Shown piece after piece: positions 19,163 to 29,184 of a stretch of DNA of 64,000 nucleotides. The notes below the pieces were generated by a model. The model did no database searches and had not been told where the DNA came from. It worked only from the letters and a program-made list of their open reading frames with translations. The DNA is taken from contig NZ_CP045997.1 of NCBI RefSeq assembly GCF_010233585.1, positions 5,089,284 to 5,153,283 of the forward strand, in the 5' to 3' direction. Source of the DNA: Spirosoma endbachense (GTDB taxonomy: Bacteria > Bacteroidota > Bacteroidia > Cytophagales > Spirosomataceae). The translations under genes were made by a program, and so were the position numbers. Position 1 is the first letter of the stretch. Every line of letters starts with the position of its first letter.

Positions 19163-20137
19163 ATGCCTCTTTCTGTCGCTGATATACAAGCCCCCATTGC
19201 TGCCGAAATGGAGTTATTCGAGCAGAAATTTCGGGGACAAATGAAAAGCGACGTCATGCTGCTCGACCAAATCATGAATTACATCGTGAAGCGGAAAGGC
19301 AAACAACTCCGCCCCATGTTTGTGTTTTTGATGGCAGGCGTCTGCGGTCAAATTACCGAAGCAACCTATCGAGGAGCGTCGCTTATTGAATTGCTCCACA
19401 CCGCCACGCTCGTTCACGACGATGTTGTCGATGATTCTAACTATCGGCGTGGCTTTTTTTCGGTGAATGCGCTCTGGAAAAACAAAGTTGCCGTATTAGT
19501 TGGCGACTACCTTTTATCCCGTGGTTTATTGCTTTCGGTAGATAATGGTGATTTTGAGCTCCTCCAGATCGTTTCAAAAGCTGTTCGTGAAATTAGCGAG
19601 GGTGAATTACTTCAGCTCTATAAGGCGCGTCGGCTGGACATCACCGAGGCTATTTATTACGAAATCATCCGCCAGAAAACGGCCTCGCTTATTGCGGCTT
19701 GTTGTGCGGTTGGAGCGCGTTCGGCGGGAGTTGATCCATCAATCGTTGACAAAGCCCGTACCTTTGGCGAGAAAGTCGGTATTGCCTTCCAGATTAAAGA
19801 CGACCTCTTCGATTACGGTACGGCTGAGGTTGGTAAACCATTAGGCATTGACATCAAAGAGAAAAAGATGACGTTGCCGCTTATCTACGCCCTCAACAAA
19901 GCTGGTTTTCTGGAGAAACGCCGGGTTATTAACATTATCAAGAACGATAGCGAGAACCCTAAAAAGGTTGATGAGGTAATTACGTTCGTTAAAAATTCGG
20001 GCGGAATCGAATACGCTACCCAGGCTATGAACAGCTACGTTGTTGAAGCCCAATCGTTACTAAATTCGTTTCCCGAATCAACCTATCGGCAGTCATTGCA
20101 CCAGTTGGTGCAGTATACCATTGAGCGGAGTAAATAA
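19163..20137 (+). CDS. Long-chain polyprenyl diphosphate synthase
   Basis: A 324-residue trans-prenyltransferase with both aspartate-rich motifs: LVHDDVVDD (Asp86, Asp87, Asp90) and QIKDDLFDYG. The residue five before the first motif is Ala, not aromatic, which in this family allows long products. The likely role is the side chain of menaquinone (hexa- to octaprenyl). The ATG at 19163 is preferred; a TTG at 19145 is in frame but adds nothing conserved. It converges with the fatty-acid hydroxylase gene, with a hairpin between. Confidence 0.93.
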   Translation: MPLSVADIQAPIAAEMELFEQKFRGQMKSDVMLLDQIMNYIVKRKGKQLRPMFVFLMAGVCGQITEATYRGASLIELLHTATLVHDDVVDDSNYRRGFFSVNALWKNKVAVLVGDYLLSRGLLLSVDNGDFELLQIVSKAVREISEGELLQLYKARRLDITEAIYYEIIRQKTASLIAACCAVGARSAGVDPSIVDKARTFGEKVGIAFQIKDDLFDYGTAEVGKPLGIDIKEKKMTLPLIYALNKAGFLEKRRVINIIKNDSENPKKVDEVITFVKNSGGIEYATQAMNSYVVEAQSLLNSFPESTYRQSLHQLVQYTIERSK

Positions 20138-20152
20138 GAGTGAAGCATATCG

Positions 20153-20197
20153 AATGACTATACAGTAAAATCTTTCACTGTATAGTCATTTTATTTT
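20153..20197 (+). terminator. Terminator after the polyprenyl synthase
   Basis: AATGACTATACAGT (20153-20166) pairs perfectly with 20177-20190 across a 10-base loop, followed by TTATTTT. It reaches the edge of the convergent hydroxylase stop codon. Confidence 0.8.
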
Positions 20198-20988
20198 AAA
20201 CTCTTCATTCGATCTGCTTTCCTGGTTTTTTCTTCAAATAACATATGAAAATCGGGGCTTTCGGTTTTCATCCATTTATCCCAGAAGGTGAAATAAAGCC
20301 CAAAATTGAACCTGAATTGTGAATGATGAAGCCCATGATGTGTTGCACCAATCAGCCAGCGACCTAGCCAGTGCCGGTCGAAATCGCGCGGGTAAATTTC
20401 TGTGTTCAGGTGATTGATCGCACTCGAAAAGGTCATAATCAGTAAGAGTATACCCACCGCCGAAATGTGCAGAGGCAACACAAACGTCAGGATCGGTATG
20501 ACAATGGCCTGTAGCGTGCTTTCAATGGGGTGAAACGAGAATGCTGTCCAGGGCGAGGTTGTTATGCTATCATGGTGGGTTTTATGAACCCAACGGTAAA
20601 CCCCTGGTCGGTGCATCCAGCGATGAAGCCAGTAATAGTAAGTCTCATGAATAAATAAAACCAGCAAAATGCTGATTGGATACCAAAGCGTTGCGTGTGC
20701 AGCAAGATCCGTGTAAATCAGCGTGTATCCTTCCTGATAAGCCAGAATTACCCCTAATGCAATGGCCGTAAAAATTAGGGATGTCAGCACCGACCAACCA
20801 ATTTCGCGACGGTCCTGACCCGGTTTACGAGGCCGGGTTTGAACGGCCCGGTGTGCAAACTGATCCTTCATGGATACCTTGAAGAGCCACCAGAACAGGA
20901 ACGAAAACAGGACATAACGCCCGAAAATAGCGATGAAGAAAAATAAAGCTGTCAGCCAGAACGAAGCTGGACCGTTGATCTGAATCAT
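20191..20988 (-). CDS. Sterol desaturase / fatty acid hydroxylase family membrane protein
   Basis: A 265-residue integral membrane di-iron enzyme. The histidine clusters are complete: HETYYYWLHRWMH, HKTHH, and THHGLHHSQ, with FNFGLYFTFWDKW at the C-terminal end. Four or five hydrophobic segments surround them. Family members hydroxylate or desaturate sterols, carotenoids, fatty acids or sphingoid bases; the substrate cannot be told from sequence. In this lineage sphingolipid or ornithine-lipid hydroxylation is plausible, as inference only. Confidence 0.88.
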   Translation of the reverse strand: MIQINGPASFWLTALFFFIAIFGRYVLFSFLFWWLFKVSMKDQFAHRAVQTRPRKPGQDRREIGWSVLTSLIFTAIALGVILAYQEGYTLIYTDLAAHATLWYPISILLVLFIHETYYYWLHRWMHRPGVYRWVHKTHHDSITTSPWTAFSFHPIESTLQAIVIPILTFVLPLHISAVGILLLIMTFSSAINHLNTEIYPRDFDRHWLGRWLIGATHHGLHHSQFRFNFGLYFTFWDKWMKTESPDFHMLFEEKTRKADRMKSLK

Positions 20989-21153
20989 GACTGCATGGGG
21001 CGGCCGGTTAATCCGCTTATATGGTCAACTGGATGGATGCGTTAATGTTGGGAAATTTATCTAGCAAGATATACTCGTGGAAAGGAGTTTAGGATTTATC
21101 GGGCTTTCGTAAACGCTTCATTTGGCCCGTTGGTCAGCCCATTGATTTGTTTG

Positions 21154-21161
21154 TACCTTTG
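21154..21161 (+). promoter_or_regulatory. -7 element of the alkaline phosphatase gene
   Basis: TACCTTTG matches TAnnTTTG exactly, with a GTTG-type -33 box about 21 bases upstream. Transcription would begin near 21168, before the ATG at 21196 but after the possible upstream start at 21130, which therefore is not used from this promoter. Confidence 0.5.
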
Positions 21162-21195
21162 CCAAAAATGCACCCAATCAAATAAGCACGGCTTC

Positions 21196-22860
21196 ATGCG
21201 CCTATATTCGTCTGTCTTGCTGCTGTCATTACTGGCGGCAACGACCTTTGCTCAAACTAAAAAAGCGGCCACGCCTGTAGCTTCGGCTTCTCACCAGGCA
21301 TTGCCTCGCCCCAAACTTGTTGTCGGTATTGTGGTTGACCAGATGCGCTACGATTATCTATATCGATACTATAATAAATATACGACTGGTGGATTCCGGC
21401 GAATGATGGATGGGGGCTTCAATGCCCGGAATAACCATTATCATTATGCGGCTACCTATACGGGACCTGGGCACGCGGCCATTTATACCGGATCTGCTCC
21501 TGCGCTGAATGGTATCGTTGGTAATGATTTTTATGAACGGAATATTGGTCGCCTGATGTACTGCGCCGAAGATACTACGGTCAATACGGTCGGAAACACC
21601 GGAACTGCCGGCAAAATGTCGCCCCGTAATCTGCTCGTAACAACCATCGGCGATCAGCTTAAGCTGGCTACCGATGGACGAGCTAAAGTGGTTGGCATTG
21701 CGTTAAAAGACCGGGGCGCCATTTTGCCCGCTGGTCATGCTGCAAATGGTGCTTACTGGTTCGATTCAAAAGACGGTAATTTTATCAGCAGTACTTTTTA
21801 CCAGAATGAATTACCGAAATGGGTACAGGATTTCAATGCCCGCAAATTGCCCGAGCAATTCATCAGCCAGAAATGGGAACCAACGCTGGCAATGAATCAA
21901 TACACCGAAAGTACGCCTGACGATGAGCCCTACGAGACCGTACTGGCGGGCGAAACGAAATCCATTTTTCCTCACACGTTTGCTATTCAGGCGGGTGGCA
22001 GCAAATATGAACCGTTAAGAACCAGCCCCTACGGCGATCAGATTACCAAAGAATTTGCGCTGGCAGCCATAAAAGGTGAACAACTAGGACAGCATGATGT
22101 AACGGACATGCTTTGCTTAAGCTTTTCATCGCCCGATTATATCGGTCACGCGTTCGGTACGCATGCGATCGAAACGGAAGATAACTACATCCGGCTCGAT
22201 CGTCAACTGGCCGATATTTTTGCTCAGCTCGACGCAACTGTTGGCAAAGGTCAGTGGCTGGCGTTTCTATCTGCCGATCACGGTGTGGTCGATGCGCCAG
22301 GCTTTTTACAACAATACCGGATTCCGTCGGGCGTGAAAAGTTACGGCGAAGTGGGCGATGTTGTCAAAGCGGCACTCGAAAAAGCCTATGGACCAGGACA
22401 GTGGATGCTCTCCTATTTCAATCAGCAGGTTTACCTGAACCATGCCTTGCTAACGGAGAAAAAGATCGCTATTCAGGACGTTTATGAATACCTGAAGAGC
22501 ACATTACTCAAGCAGCGGGGTATTGTCAACGTTATCAATCTACATAATCTTGGGGCAGAAGCTCTACCACTGCTTCAGGAGAATCTATTCCGCAACGTTT
22601 TTCATCCTAACCGCAGTGGTGATTTCTACGTTATGCAACCACCGGGCTGGCTTGAAGGCCGTACCAAAGGCACAACTCACGGCACAACCTACACGTACGA
22701 TACGCACGTTCCGTTCCTGATCTACGGTTGGGGCGTTAAGCCGGGGCAGACATTCCGCCGAACCCACATCCACGACATTGCGCCCACCGTTACGGCTCTG
22801 CTCAGTATCCTGGAACCTAGCGGCTGTATTGGCAATCCGGTAGAGGAAGCAATTAAATAA
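21196..22860 (+). CDS. pafA: PafA-type alkaline phosphatase
   Basis: A 554-residue exported enzyme of the alkaline phosphatase superfamily. The signal peptide (LLLSLLAATTFAQ) follows the ATG at 21196, and the promoter position supports that start. Catalytic features match PafA of Flavobacteriia: metal-binding Asp48 in VVDQMRYDY, nucleophile Thr89 in TYTGPGH, Asn110 in GNDFYERN, and Lys171/Arg173 in LKDRGA, the pair that distinguishes phosphate monoesterases. It should release phosphate from organic monoesters in the periplasm, with zinc and without strong phosphate repression in known homologues. It ends inside an inverted repeat shared with birA. Confidence 0.93.
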   Translation: MRLYSSVLLLSLLAATTFAQTKKAATPVASASHQALPRPKLVVGIVVDQMRYDYLYRYYNKYTTGGFRRMMDGGFNARNNHYHYAATYTGPGHAAIYTGSAPALNGIVGNDFYERNIGRLMYCAEDTTVNTVGNTGTAGKMSPRNLLVTTIGDQLKLATDGRAKVVGIALKDRGAILPAGHAANGAYWFDSKDGNFISSTFYQNELPKWVQDFNARKLPEQFISQKWEPTLAMNQYTESTPDDEPYETVLAGETKSIFPHTFAIQAGGSKYEPLRTSPYGDQITKEFALAAIKGEQLGQHDVTDMLCLSFSSPDYIGHAFGTHAIETEDNYIRLDRQLADIFAQLDATVGKGQWLAFLSADHGVVDAPGFLQQYRIPSGVKSYGEVGDVVKAALEKAYGPGQWMLSYFNQQVYLNHALLTEKKIAIQDVYEYLKSTLLKQRGIVNVINLHNLGAEALPLLQENLFRNVFHPNRSGDFYVMQPPGWLEGRTKGTTHGTTYTYDTHVPFLIYGWGVKPGQTFRRTHIHDIAPTVTALLSILEPSGCIGNPVEEAIK

Positions 22861-22933
22861 ATGAGTGAAAGAGCTAATGAGTGAAAGAGAGAAAGTTGTC
22901 TGCACTATTCACTCATTAGCTCTTTCACTCATT
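22860..22933. repeat. 26-bp perfect inverted repeat spanning the pafA and birA stop codons
   Basis: Bases 22860-22885 pair with 22908-22933 around a 22-base loop. The left arm begins on the last base of the pafA TAA and the right arm contains the birA stop (22925-22927), so this is a shared end for two convergent genes. T-richness on exit is modest (TCATTTATTTAATT on the minus strand). Confidence 0.85.
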
Positions 22934-23692
22934 GATAAAGGCCACTTCTTTGAACCCAAAATACCTCACCTGTTCCCCTTCGGCGATCGCCAATCGCCCT
23001 ACGGCATCTACGCCCACAATTGTACCGCGAAATAATCGTCCATCATTCACGAAACTGTGTTCTTCCTGATAGCGATAAAGTGTTTGTAAATAATTGATCT
23101 TTAGATTATCACGATGGCCTGAACGCAGTTGAAGGTAACGTTGTTCTATTTTCTCGCATAGGGAATTGAGAACACCTGGTAGGTCGTAATTGTCGGGAAG
23201 CGGTGCCTGTTGCTGTAAGGATGTGGCCGTTGAGTAACTAAATTCAGTTTGGTTGATGTTCAGACCGACACCAATGACTGACCAGGCAATACTCTGCCCT
23301 TGTAAACTGTTTTCGATCAATATCCCACCTAATTTCCTGTCTTCTACGTATATATCATTCGGCCATTTAATGCGCAACGGTACGCCTATAAGTGGTTGTA
23401 ACGTGTCATATATACCGAGTGATATGGCCATGTTGAGCCAGAATTGTTCGGCTGGAATTAGGAAAGATGGTTTGAGAATCAGCGAAAATGTCAGGTTTTG
23501 AGCGGGTTTTGCTTCCCAAACGTTGCCTCGCTGACCGCGACCAGCCATTTGATTGTCTGTTACGACAATAAGGCCTTCAGCCGGGTCTTGCTGGGCAATC
23601 AAAGCAGACGCTTCGTCGTTAGTAGACTGACAGCTTGGCAGATATTTAACTATTTGCCCGACAAAAAGCGTTTTGGGATAGATTTTGTACAA
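22925..23692 (-). CDS. birA: Biotin-[acetyl-CoA-carboxylase] ligase
   Basis: The 255-residue enzyme activates biotin and attaches it to carboxylase carrier domains. Motifs: STNDEA near residue 23, GRGQRGNVW (51-59, biotin/AMP loop), KWPNDIY (109-115) with Lys120 in DRKLGGIL, and GVGLNIN. It lacks the N-terminal helix-turn-helix of E. coli BirA, so it is a group I enzyme without operator binding. It is divergent from rsfS, a pairing common in Bacteroidota. Confidence 0.95.
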   Translation of the reverse strand: MYKIYPKTLFVGQIVKYLPSCQSTNDEASALIAQQDPAEGLIVVTDNQMAGRGQRGNVWEAKPAQNLTFSLILKPSFLIPAEQFWLNMAISLGIYDTLQPLIGVPLRIKWPNDIYVEDRKLGGILIENSLQGQSIAWSVIGVGLNINQTEFSYSTATSLQQQAPLPDNYDLPGVLNSLCEKIEQRYLQLRSGHRDNLKINYLQTLYRYQEEHSFVNDGRLFRGTIVGVDAVGRLAIAEGEQVRYFGFKEVAFINE

Positions 23693-23804
23693 AATATTGT
23701 ATAGTTTAGTAGTAGGAAGTCAATGAATGGTGCTCTGGATGTTTATATATCCATTATGTAAAGTACCCGCTGGTTGGCTTATCGTGCAATGTTAAACCGA
23801 AAGC

Positions 23805-24200
23805 ATGAGAATTAACAAAAGCAATGAGTTTTCAGCCGAGCAAATCCGTGATTTTGTAGTACGGGGTATGCTGGAAAAAAAAGGGCAGGATATCGTCGTA
23901 ATGGACCTGCGTAATGTAAAAAATGCCATTTGCGATTATTTTGTTCTTTGTTCGGGTAATTCCGACACGCAAATTGATGCCATCTCGACCTCAATCGAGG
24001 AAGAAGTTTATAAAGCCAGCCGCCAGGACCCCTGGCATAAGGAAGGTAAATTGAACCGGGAATGGATTTTACTTGACTACGTGGATGTGGTTGCCCACGT
24101 ATTTAAAAAAGACCGCCGGTCGTTTTATGACCTTGAACAACTCTGGGGCGACGCCGAAATTCAGCATATCGACGAAAGTATGCTGGCAACGGTGAGCTAG
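23805..24200 (+). CDS. rsfS: Ribosome silencing factor
   Basis: A 131-residue Iojap/RsfS family protein. Conserved stretches: DIVVMDLRNV, CDYFVLCSGNSDTQIDAI and the C-terminal EWILLDYVDVVAHVF with RSFYDLEQLWGDAE. RsfS binds uL14 on the 50S subunit and blocks subunit joining in starvation. It is followed by ftsH 123 bases downstream on the same strand, a conserved order in this phylum. Confidence 0.95.
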   Translation: MRINKSNEFSAEQIRDFVVRGMLEKKGQDIVVMDLRNVKNAICDYFVLCSGNSDTQIDAISTSIEEEVYKASRQDPWHKEGKLNREWILLDYVDVVAHVFKKDRRSFYDLEQLWGDAEIQHIDESMLATVS

Positions 24201-24225
24201 GAACAAGGACATTTTCAACCGTCTA

Positions 24226-24250
24226 TCGGACAGGTTTACCGCCTGTCCGA
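24226..24250 (+). other. Hairpin in the rsfS-ftsH gap
   Basis: TCGGACAGG pairs perfectly with CCTGTCCGA across a 7-base loop. No T-tract follows, so it is more likely a processing or attenuation hairpin within a shared transcript than a terminator. Confidence 0.45.
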
Positions 24251-24323
24251 ACCATTCCGTTATAGAAACATTAGTCTTCGAAACGGTGTTACTGTTAAAA
24301 TCCGTTATGTACAACCTGAGGAA

Positions 24324-26354
24324 ATGTCAGAAAACAATAATAGAAATCCGTTAGTACCCCGGGGTGGTCCGAGAAAACCTAATTTTCAGGGGTGGATTGT
24401 TGCGCTGCTGATTGCTGCTATTCTGGGTATTACGTTCTTCAACAAAAGCTCTTCGACGCACGAGATTTCGCAAAAGCGTTTTGAGCGGATGGTGAAAGAA
24501 CGTGAAGTTGCCGATGTCGTGGTAGTTAACGATAAAATTGCTGAGGTAACATTAACCCAGCAGGCAGCTCAAAGTCCGAAATACCGCACTCTTTTTGCCG
24601 ATAAGCCTTATTTTGGGTCGAGTCATGGCCCTCATTTTCAGTTTCAGGTTGCCTCTGGTGAATCGTTCAAGAAAGATCTGGATGTGTTGCAGCAGGGCGT
24701 TCCTGATAATGAGAAAATCGATTTTCGATTTGAAAGCCGAAGCGACTTTGGCAGTATCATCAGTACCTGGGGCTTTTTGATCGTCATGATTCTGGCTATG
24801 TATTTTCTTCTGGGCCGGATGTCGGGCGCTGGAGGGCCAGGTGGTCAGATTTTCAACATTGGTAAATCTAAAGCCGCTCTGTTCGACGCCGATAATAAGG
24901 TGAAGATTACCTTCAATGATGTAGCGGGTCTGGATGAAGCCAAGGAGGAGATCAAGGAAATTGTTGATTACCTTAAAAATCCGACCAAGTTTACCAAGCT
25001 CGGTGCCAAAATTCCTAAAGGGGCTCTATTGATTGGCCCTCCAGGTACCGGTAAAACCCTGCTTGCTAAGGCCGTTGCCGGTGAAGCGGGTGTGCCGTTC
25101 TTCTCGCTGTCGGGTTCTGACTTTGTTGAAATGTTCGTGGGCGTTGGTGCTGCTCGTGTGCGTGATTTGTTCAAGCAGGCGAAAGAGAAAGCTCCCTGTA
25201 TCATTTTCATTGATGAGATCGACGCAGTTGGTCGTTCGCGGGGCCGTGGCTCGATGCCAGGTGCCAACGACGAACGGGAAAATACACTGAACTCGCTGCT
25301 GGTTGAAATGGATGGATTTGCTACCGATTCCGGTATCATTATCCTTGCCGCTACCAACCGTCCTGACGTACTTGACTCTGCCTTGCAGCGTCCGGGTCGT
25401 TTCGACCGTCAGATCAGTATCGATAAACCCGATATCGTAGGTCGTGAGGCTATCTTCCGGGTGCATTTAAAGCCAATTAAACTGGCCGCTGATGTTGATC
25501 CCAAGGAACTCGCTGCGCAAACACCAGGCTTCGCCGGGGCTGAAATTGCCAACGTTTGTAACGAAGCCGCTCTGATTGCAGCTCGTAGTGATAAAGAGGC
25601 CGTTGATATGAAAGACTTCCAGGATGCGATGGATCGTGTCATTGGTGGTCTGGAGAAGAAAAACAAGATCATTTCTCCCGAAGAGAAAGAAATTGTCGCT
25701 TATCACGAAGCCGGTCACGCTGTAGCTGGCTGGTTCCTCGAACACGCCGATCCGCTCGTAAAAGTAACGATTGTGCCCCGTGGTGTCGCGGCACTCGGTT
25801 ACGCGCAATACCTGCCGCGCGAACAGTATCTCTACCGTACCGAACAGCTTATGGACGAAATGTGCATGGCGTTGGGTGGCCGGGCTGCCGAGGACCTCAT
25901 CTTTGGTAAAGTTTCGACGGGTGCTCTGAGCGATCTGGAGCGTATAACGAAGCTTGCTTACAGCATGGTGACGATGTATGGTATGAACGACAAAATCGGT
26001 AATGTATCGTTCTACGATTCGAAACAGTCGGATTACTCCTTCAATAAGCCTTACTCGGAAGAAACCGCCAAGCATATTGATGAAGAAGTCCGGAAGATTG
26101 TCGATATCGCCTATACCCGTACGAAAGACCTTTTAGCTGAACATCGTGAGGCTCTGGAAATCATTGCTAAGGAATTGCTTGAGAAAGAAATTCTGTACCA
26201 GAACGATCTGGTGCGTTTGATTGGCAAGCGTCCATTTGAGCGTGAAACGGTTTACCAGGCTTATAAAAATAAAGGCATAGCCGAAGCACTGAAAGAAGAA
26301 ATCGGTAAAGAAGCTAAGCCTGCCGAAACGGAGCCCGAATCGCTTCCGTTGTAA
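24324..26354 (+). CDS. ftsH: ATP-dependent zinc metalloprotease FtsH
   Basis: A 676-residue membrane AAA+ protease that degrades membrane and regulatory proteins. Two membrane helices (about 24-39 and 145-166) flank a periplasmic domain. The AAA module has Walker A GPPGTGKT (238-245), Walker [10 protein letters not shown] (293-301) and the second-region motif ATNRPDVLD. The protease domain carries HEAGH (His461, Glu462, His465). The Bacteroidota-type N-terminal region is longer than in E. coli. It ends in a 32-bp perfect hairpin. Confidence 0.97.
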   Translation: MSENNNRNPLVPRGGPRKPNFQGWIVALLIAAILGITFFNKSSSTHEISQKRFERMVKEREVADVVVVNDKIAEVTLTQQAAQSPKYRTLFADKPYFGSSHGPHFQFQVASGESFKKDLDVLQQGVPDNEKIDFRFESRSDFGSIISTWGFLIVMILAMYFLLGRMSGAGGPGGQIFNIGKSKAALFDADNKVKITFNDVAGLDEAKEEIKEIVDYLKNPTKFTKLGAKIPKGALLIGPPGTGKTLLAKAVAGEAGVPFFSLSGSDFVEMFVGVGAARVRDLFKQAKEKAPCIIFIDEIDAVGRSRGRGSMPGANDERENTLNSLLVEMDGFATDSGIIILAATNRPDVLDSALQRPGRFDRQISIDKPDIVGREAIFRVHLKPIKLAADVDPKELAAQTPGFAGAEIANVCNEAALIAARSDKEAVDMKDFQDAMDRVIGGLEKKNKIISPEEKEIVAYHEAGHAVAGWFLEHADPLVKVTIVPRGVAALGYAQYLPREQYLYRTEQLMDEMCMALGGRAAEDLIFGKVSTGALSDLERITKLAYSMVTMYGMNDKIGNVSFYDSKQSDYSFNKPYSEETAKHIDEEVRKIVDIAYTRTKDLLAEHREALEIIAKELLEKEILYQNDLVRLIGKRPFERETVYQAYKNKGIAEALKEEIGKEAKPAETEPESLPL

Positions 26355-26360
26355 GCAAAC

Positions 26361-26426
26361 GAGTTCTGAATACACAAAAAAGGCATTTACCAGTTGGTAA
26401 ATGCCTTTTTTGTGTATTCAGAACTC
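26361..26426. terminator. 32-bp perfect hairpin between ftsH and the convergent phosphodiesterase
   Basis: Bases 26361-26392 pair without mismatch with 26395-26426; the turn is only a few bases. An internal run of six A pairs with six T. It ends ftsH and, in reverse, the phosphodiesterase gene whose stop is at 26429. Much longer than a usual terminator stem. Confidence 0.85.
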
Positions 26427-26428
26427 AT

Positions 26429-26920
26429 CTATTTTTTACCAAGTTCGATCACCTGCATATCCAAAATCCGGCCAGCGTCGAGCGTAAATCGGATTGCTGT
26501 TCGCATCTGATGGAATCCTGTTTTACCAGCCGCACCGGGATTGATAAACAGAATCCTGTTCATAACTGGATCGCGAACAACTTTGAGAATGTGAGAGTGG
26601 CCACATATAAAGATATCTGGCGGGTCAAGCTGCAAATTGGGCCGAACAATGGGGTTATATCTGGGCGGAGTGCCCCCAATATGCGTCATCCAGACAGCTA
26701 ATTCTTCCAGATTAAAACGAAGATTTAAGGGCAAATCACTCGATTCCTGATCGATATTGCCACACACAACGCGTAACGGCCTGAATGATCGTAACTGATC
26801 GGTAACCGACGGCGCACCAACGTCGCCTGCATGCCAGATTTCATCACACTTGTCGAAATGGGTGAAAATTTGCGGATCAAGGAAACTATGCGTATCAGAA
26901 AGCAGGCCGATTCGGGTCAT
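26429..26920 (-). CDS. Metallophosphoesterase, YfcE/MJ0936-type
   Basis: A 163-residue calcineurin-like phosphodiesterase with all motifs: LSDTHSF, AGDVG, VCGNID, and CGHSHI. The ATG at 26920 puts MTRIGLLSDTH at the N-terminus as in the family; the frame is open upstream to 26998 but that part is unrelated. Related enzymes hydrolyse bis-p-nitrophenyl phosphate in vitro; the natural substrate is unknown. It lies 86 bases downstream of the co-directional acyl-CoA ligase. Confidence 0.9.
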   Translation of the reverse strand: MTRIGLLSDTHSFLDPQIFTHFDKCDEIWHAGDVGAPSVTDQLRSFRPLRVVCGNIDQESSDLPLNLRFNLEELAVWMTHIGGTPPRYNPIVRPNLQLDPPDIFICGHSHILKVVRDPVMNRILFINPGAAGKTGFHQMRTAIRFTLDAGRILDMQVIELGKK

Positions 26921-27013
26921 GTTGCAGATTGAGCCGCACTGGCGGCTGTAGACAATTGGTGAACTTGCGGATGCAAATGAGCCGCAAGGTACTTCCAAAA
27001 CACAAACGGCTCG

Positions 27014-28693
27014 TTAGGAAAGTATCTGCTCTTTCATTTCTGATCGGATACGCTTCTTATCAATCTTGCCTACACTCGTTTTAGGAATTTCGGGCACGAA
27101 TAGTATTCGGTCGGGCATATACCATTTATGCAATTCACCACGATCTATTCTGGACTGCAAGCCTGCTTTGATCCCTTCTGTAGTCAGATTATAGCCGGGT
27201 TTCTGCACGATGAGCGCATGAGGTCGTTCGCCCCAGCGGTCGTCGGGCAAGCCAATTACGGCCGATTCAGCTACGCCCTCTACCTGCGATAAAGCATCTT
27301 CCATATCGAGCGATGATACCCATTCACCGCCCGTTTTGATCACATCTTTGGTTCGGTCGGCTACCATAATCCAGTGATCGGGTGTTATGCTGGCTACGTC
27401 GCCGGTATGAAGCCAGCCACCACGCCATAACTCAGCACCCCGTTCGGGATCGTTGTAGTAACCTTGCGTTGCCCAGGGTGTTCGTACAACAATTTCGCCT
27501 AGCGTTTCGCCATCATGGGGCAAAAACTGACCGTCTTCGTCTACTAACCGTGCTTCTACGAATGGTGCAATTCGACCCGCACGTGTGCGAAACTCGACTT
27601 GCTCCTCTACTGGCAAGGTCCGTTCGCTATCGTTTAAGTAAACTACGGATAGGATAGGAGCAGTTTCGGACATGCCATAGCCTGCCGTCACATTAATGCC
27701 TAAATTCAAAGCGGCTCTGGCCAGCCCTTTTGTTAATGCCGAACCACCGATCAGTACGCTCCAGCGGCTAAAGTTATCATGATACTGTTGTGCAAGCGGA
27801 CTGTTGACAATCATATTTAGAATGGTTGGAACACAGTGGGAAAGTGTAACGCCTTCTGTAACAATCAATTTGCAGAGCATAGCGGGTTCATACTTACCCG
27901 GATATACCTGTTTCGCTGCCATAAGTGTGGCCAGAAACGGAAATCCCCAGGCATGCACATGAAACATGGGCGTAATGGGCATATATACATCCGTGCGCGA
28001 TTTAAATGGCAGTGCTTCATAGCCAATCAGATACGTAAGCAGGCCCATTGTGTGCAAGAACAACTGCCGATGGGAGAAGTAAACTCCTTTCGGATTACCG
28101 GTTGTACCGGTCGTATAAAATGTTGTTGCCCAGGTGTTTTCGTCAAAATCCGGGAAATCATAATGATCAGATACGTCTCGGAGTAATGCTTCGTATTCAC
28201 CTGAAAACCCAGTTGGAACCTGCCCAATCGCATTAAGGTCCGTGTAAACTTTATCGCTTATTAAAACAAACGTCTCGACGGTTGTTAGCTGATCTTTTAC
28301 CGCATTTAGAATGGGCAGGAAATCTTCATGCATCAGCACGACCTTATCCTGCGCGTGGTTCATCGTATACAGAATTTGAGCAGGTGAGAGCCGCACGTTG
28401 ACCGTATGTAGAATAGCGCCTATACTTGTCACGCCAAAAAAGCACTCCAGATACCGGTGACTATCCCAGTCGAACACCGCAACTGTATCGCCCGGTTTAA
28501 CGCCAAGACCCGTCAGTACATTAGCCAGCCGCCGAACACGCCGGTTAAACTCGACATAGTTCATTCGGAATAAATCCCGGTAAACGATTTCACGATGCGG
28601 TTCATACTTAAGCGACTCTGCCAATAGGTTTTTTATAAGCATCGGTGGCTCAAAAGCTTCGGTAGTGCGGGGAATAAGTTTCGTCTGGATCAT
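27014..28693 (-). CDS. Acyl-CoA synthetase, AMP-forming (fatty-acid ligase family)
   Basis: A 559-residue ANL-superfamily ligase that activates a carboxylic acid as acyl-AMP and then acyl-CoA. Signatures: TTFYTTGTTGNPKGV (P-loop), AGYGMSETAPI, WLHTGDVASI, and the C-terminal KTSVGKIDKKRIR with catalytic Lys. The overall pattern resembles medium/long-chain and alkyl-CoA ligases. The specific acid is not deducible. Its partners for beta-oxidation are not in the window. Confidence 0.92.
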   Translation of the reverse strand: MIQTKLIPRTTEAFEPPMLIKNLLAESLKYEPHREIVYRDLFRMNYVEFNRRVRRLANVLTGLGVKPGDTVAVFDWDSHRYLECFFGVTSIGAILHTVNVRLSPAQILYTMNHAQDKVVLMHEDFLPILNAVKDQLTTVETFVLISDKVYTDLNAIGQVPTGFSGEYEALLRDVSDHYDFPDFDENTWATTFYTTGTTGNPKGVYFSHRQLFLHTMGLLTYLIGYEALPFKSRTDVYMPITPMFHVHAWGFPFLATLMAAKQVYPGKYEPAMLCKLIVTEGVTLSHCVPTILNMIVNSPLAQQYHDNFSRWSVLIGGSALTKGLARAALNLGINVTAGYGMSETAPILSVVYLNDSERTLPVEEQVEFRTRAGRIAPFVEARLVDEDGQFLPHDGETLGEIVVRTPWATQGYYNDPERGAELWRGGWLHTGDVASITPDHWIMVADRTKDVIKTGGEWVSSLDMEDALSQVEGVAESAVIGLPDDRWGERPHALIVQKPGYNLTTEGIKAGLQSRIDRGELHKWYMPDRILFVPEIPKTSVGKIDKKRIRSEMKEQILS

Positions 28694-29184
28694 AATTGGC
28701 GATAGTCTTTATGTAAAAAACGTAAAAAACGGAATCAGGTTGAACTATCAGAAGAAAAAATAGTGATTTACTGAAAAGGTTAGCGTTTGAGCAAGAGAAT
28801 CCTGTCTATTTTGTTACTTACTCTCATAGGTTGGTCGCAAAACACGAAAGAAATTCCAGCCTCCTGACAAGTTGGCAGTAAATGCCTTGTCTATCAAGGA
28901 TAAAGATTGAATAGTCAAAGCTGAATTAAACACATGGTCTACTAAAGCAGTATAACTCGCCGGAAAGAGAGGTGATACATCGCTGTTTAATTGCGTGAGT
29001 CAGTGAATTGAACCGATGGAGAGGAGATGTTGTGAGGCCGAAACTTTGTAGATTATCAAGGGATCAAAAACCAGTTCTTTCGCTCAGGGTTGAAGAGGTG
29101 TGCCACAGTTACTGGTTCTGCTCATGTTAACCGTAGCACACCTCTACACTCCTGAACAAAAGGACTAAAAGACATAACCTAACT
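28694..29184. other. 491-base intergenic region, no gene seen
   Basis: It separates the divergent acyl-CoA ligase and esterase genes. No ORF above about 40 codons looks real. Features: AGAGGTGTGC (29094-29103) paired with GCACACCTCT (29136-29145), a possible operator or leader hairpin about 40 bases before the esterase start; and a small CCTTG/CAAGG hairpin around 28892-28906. No full promoter consensus was found. Confidence 0.4.

Noticed and set aside
25467..26075. 202-codon minus-strand frame opposite ftsH
   Set aside because: Antisense shadow of the ftsH coding sequence.
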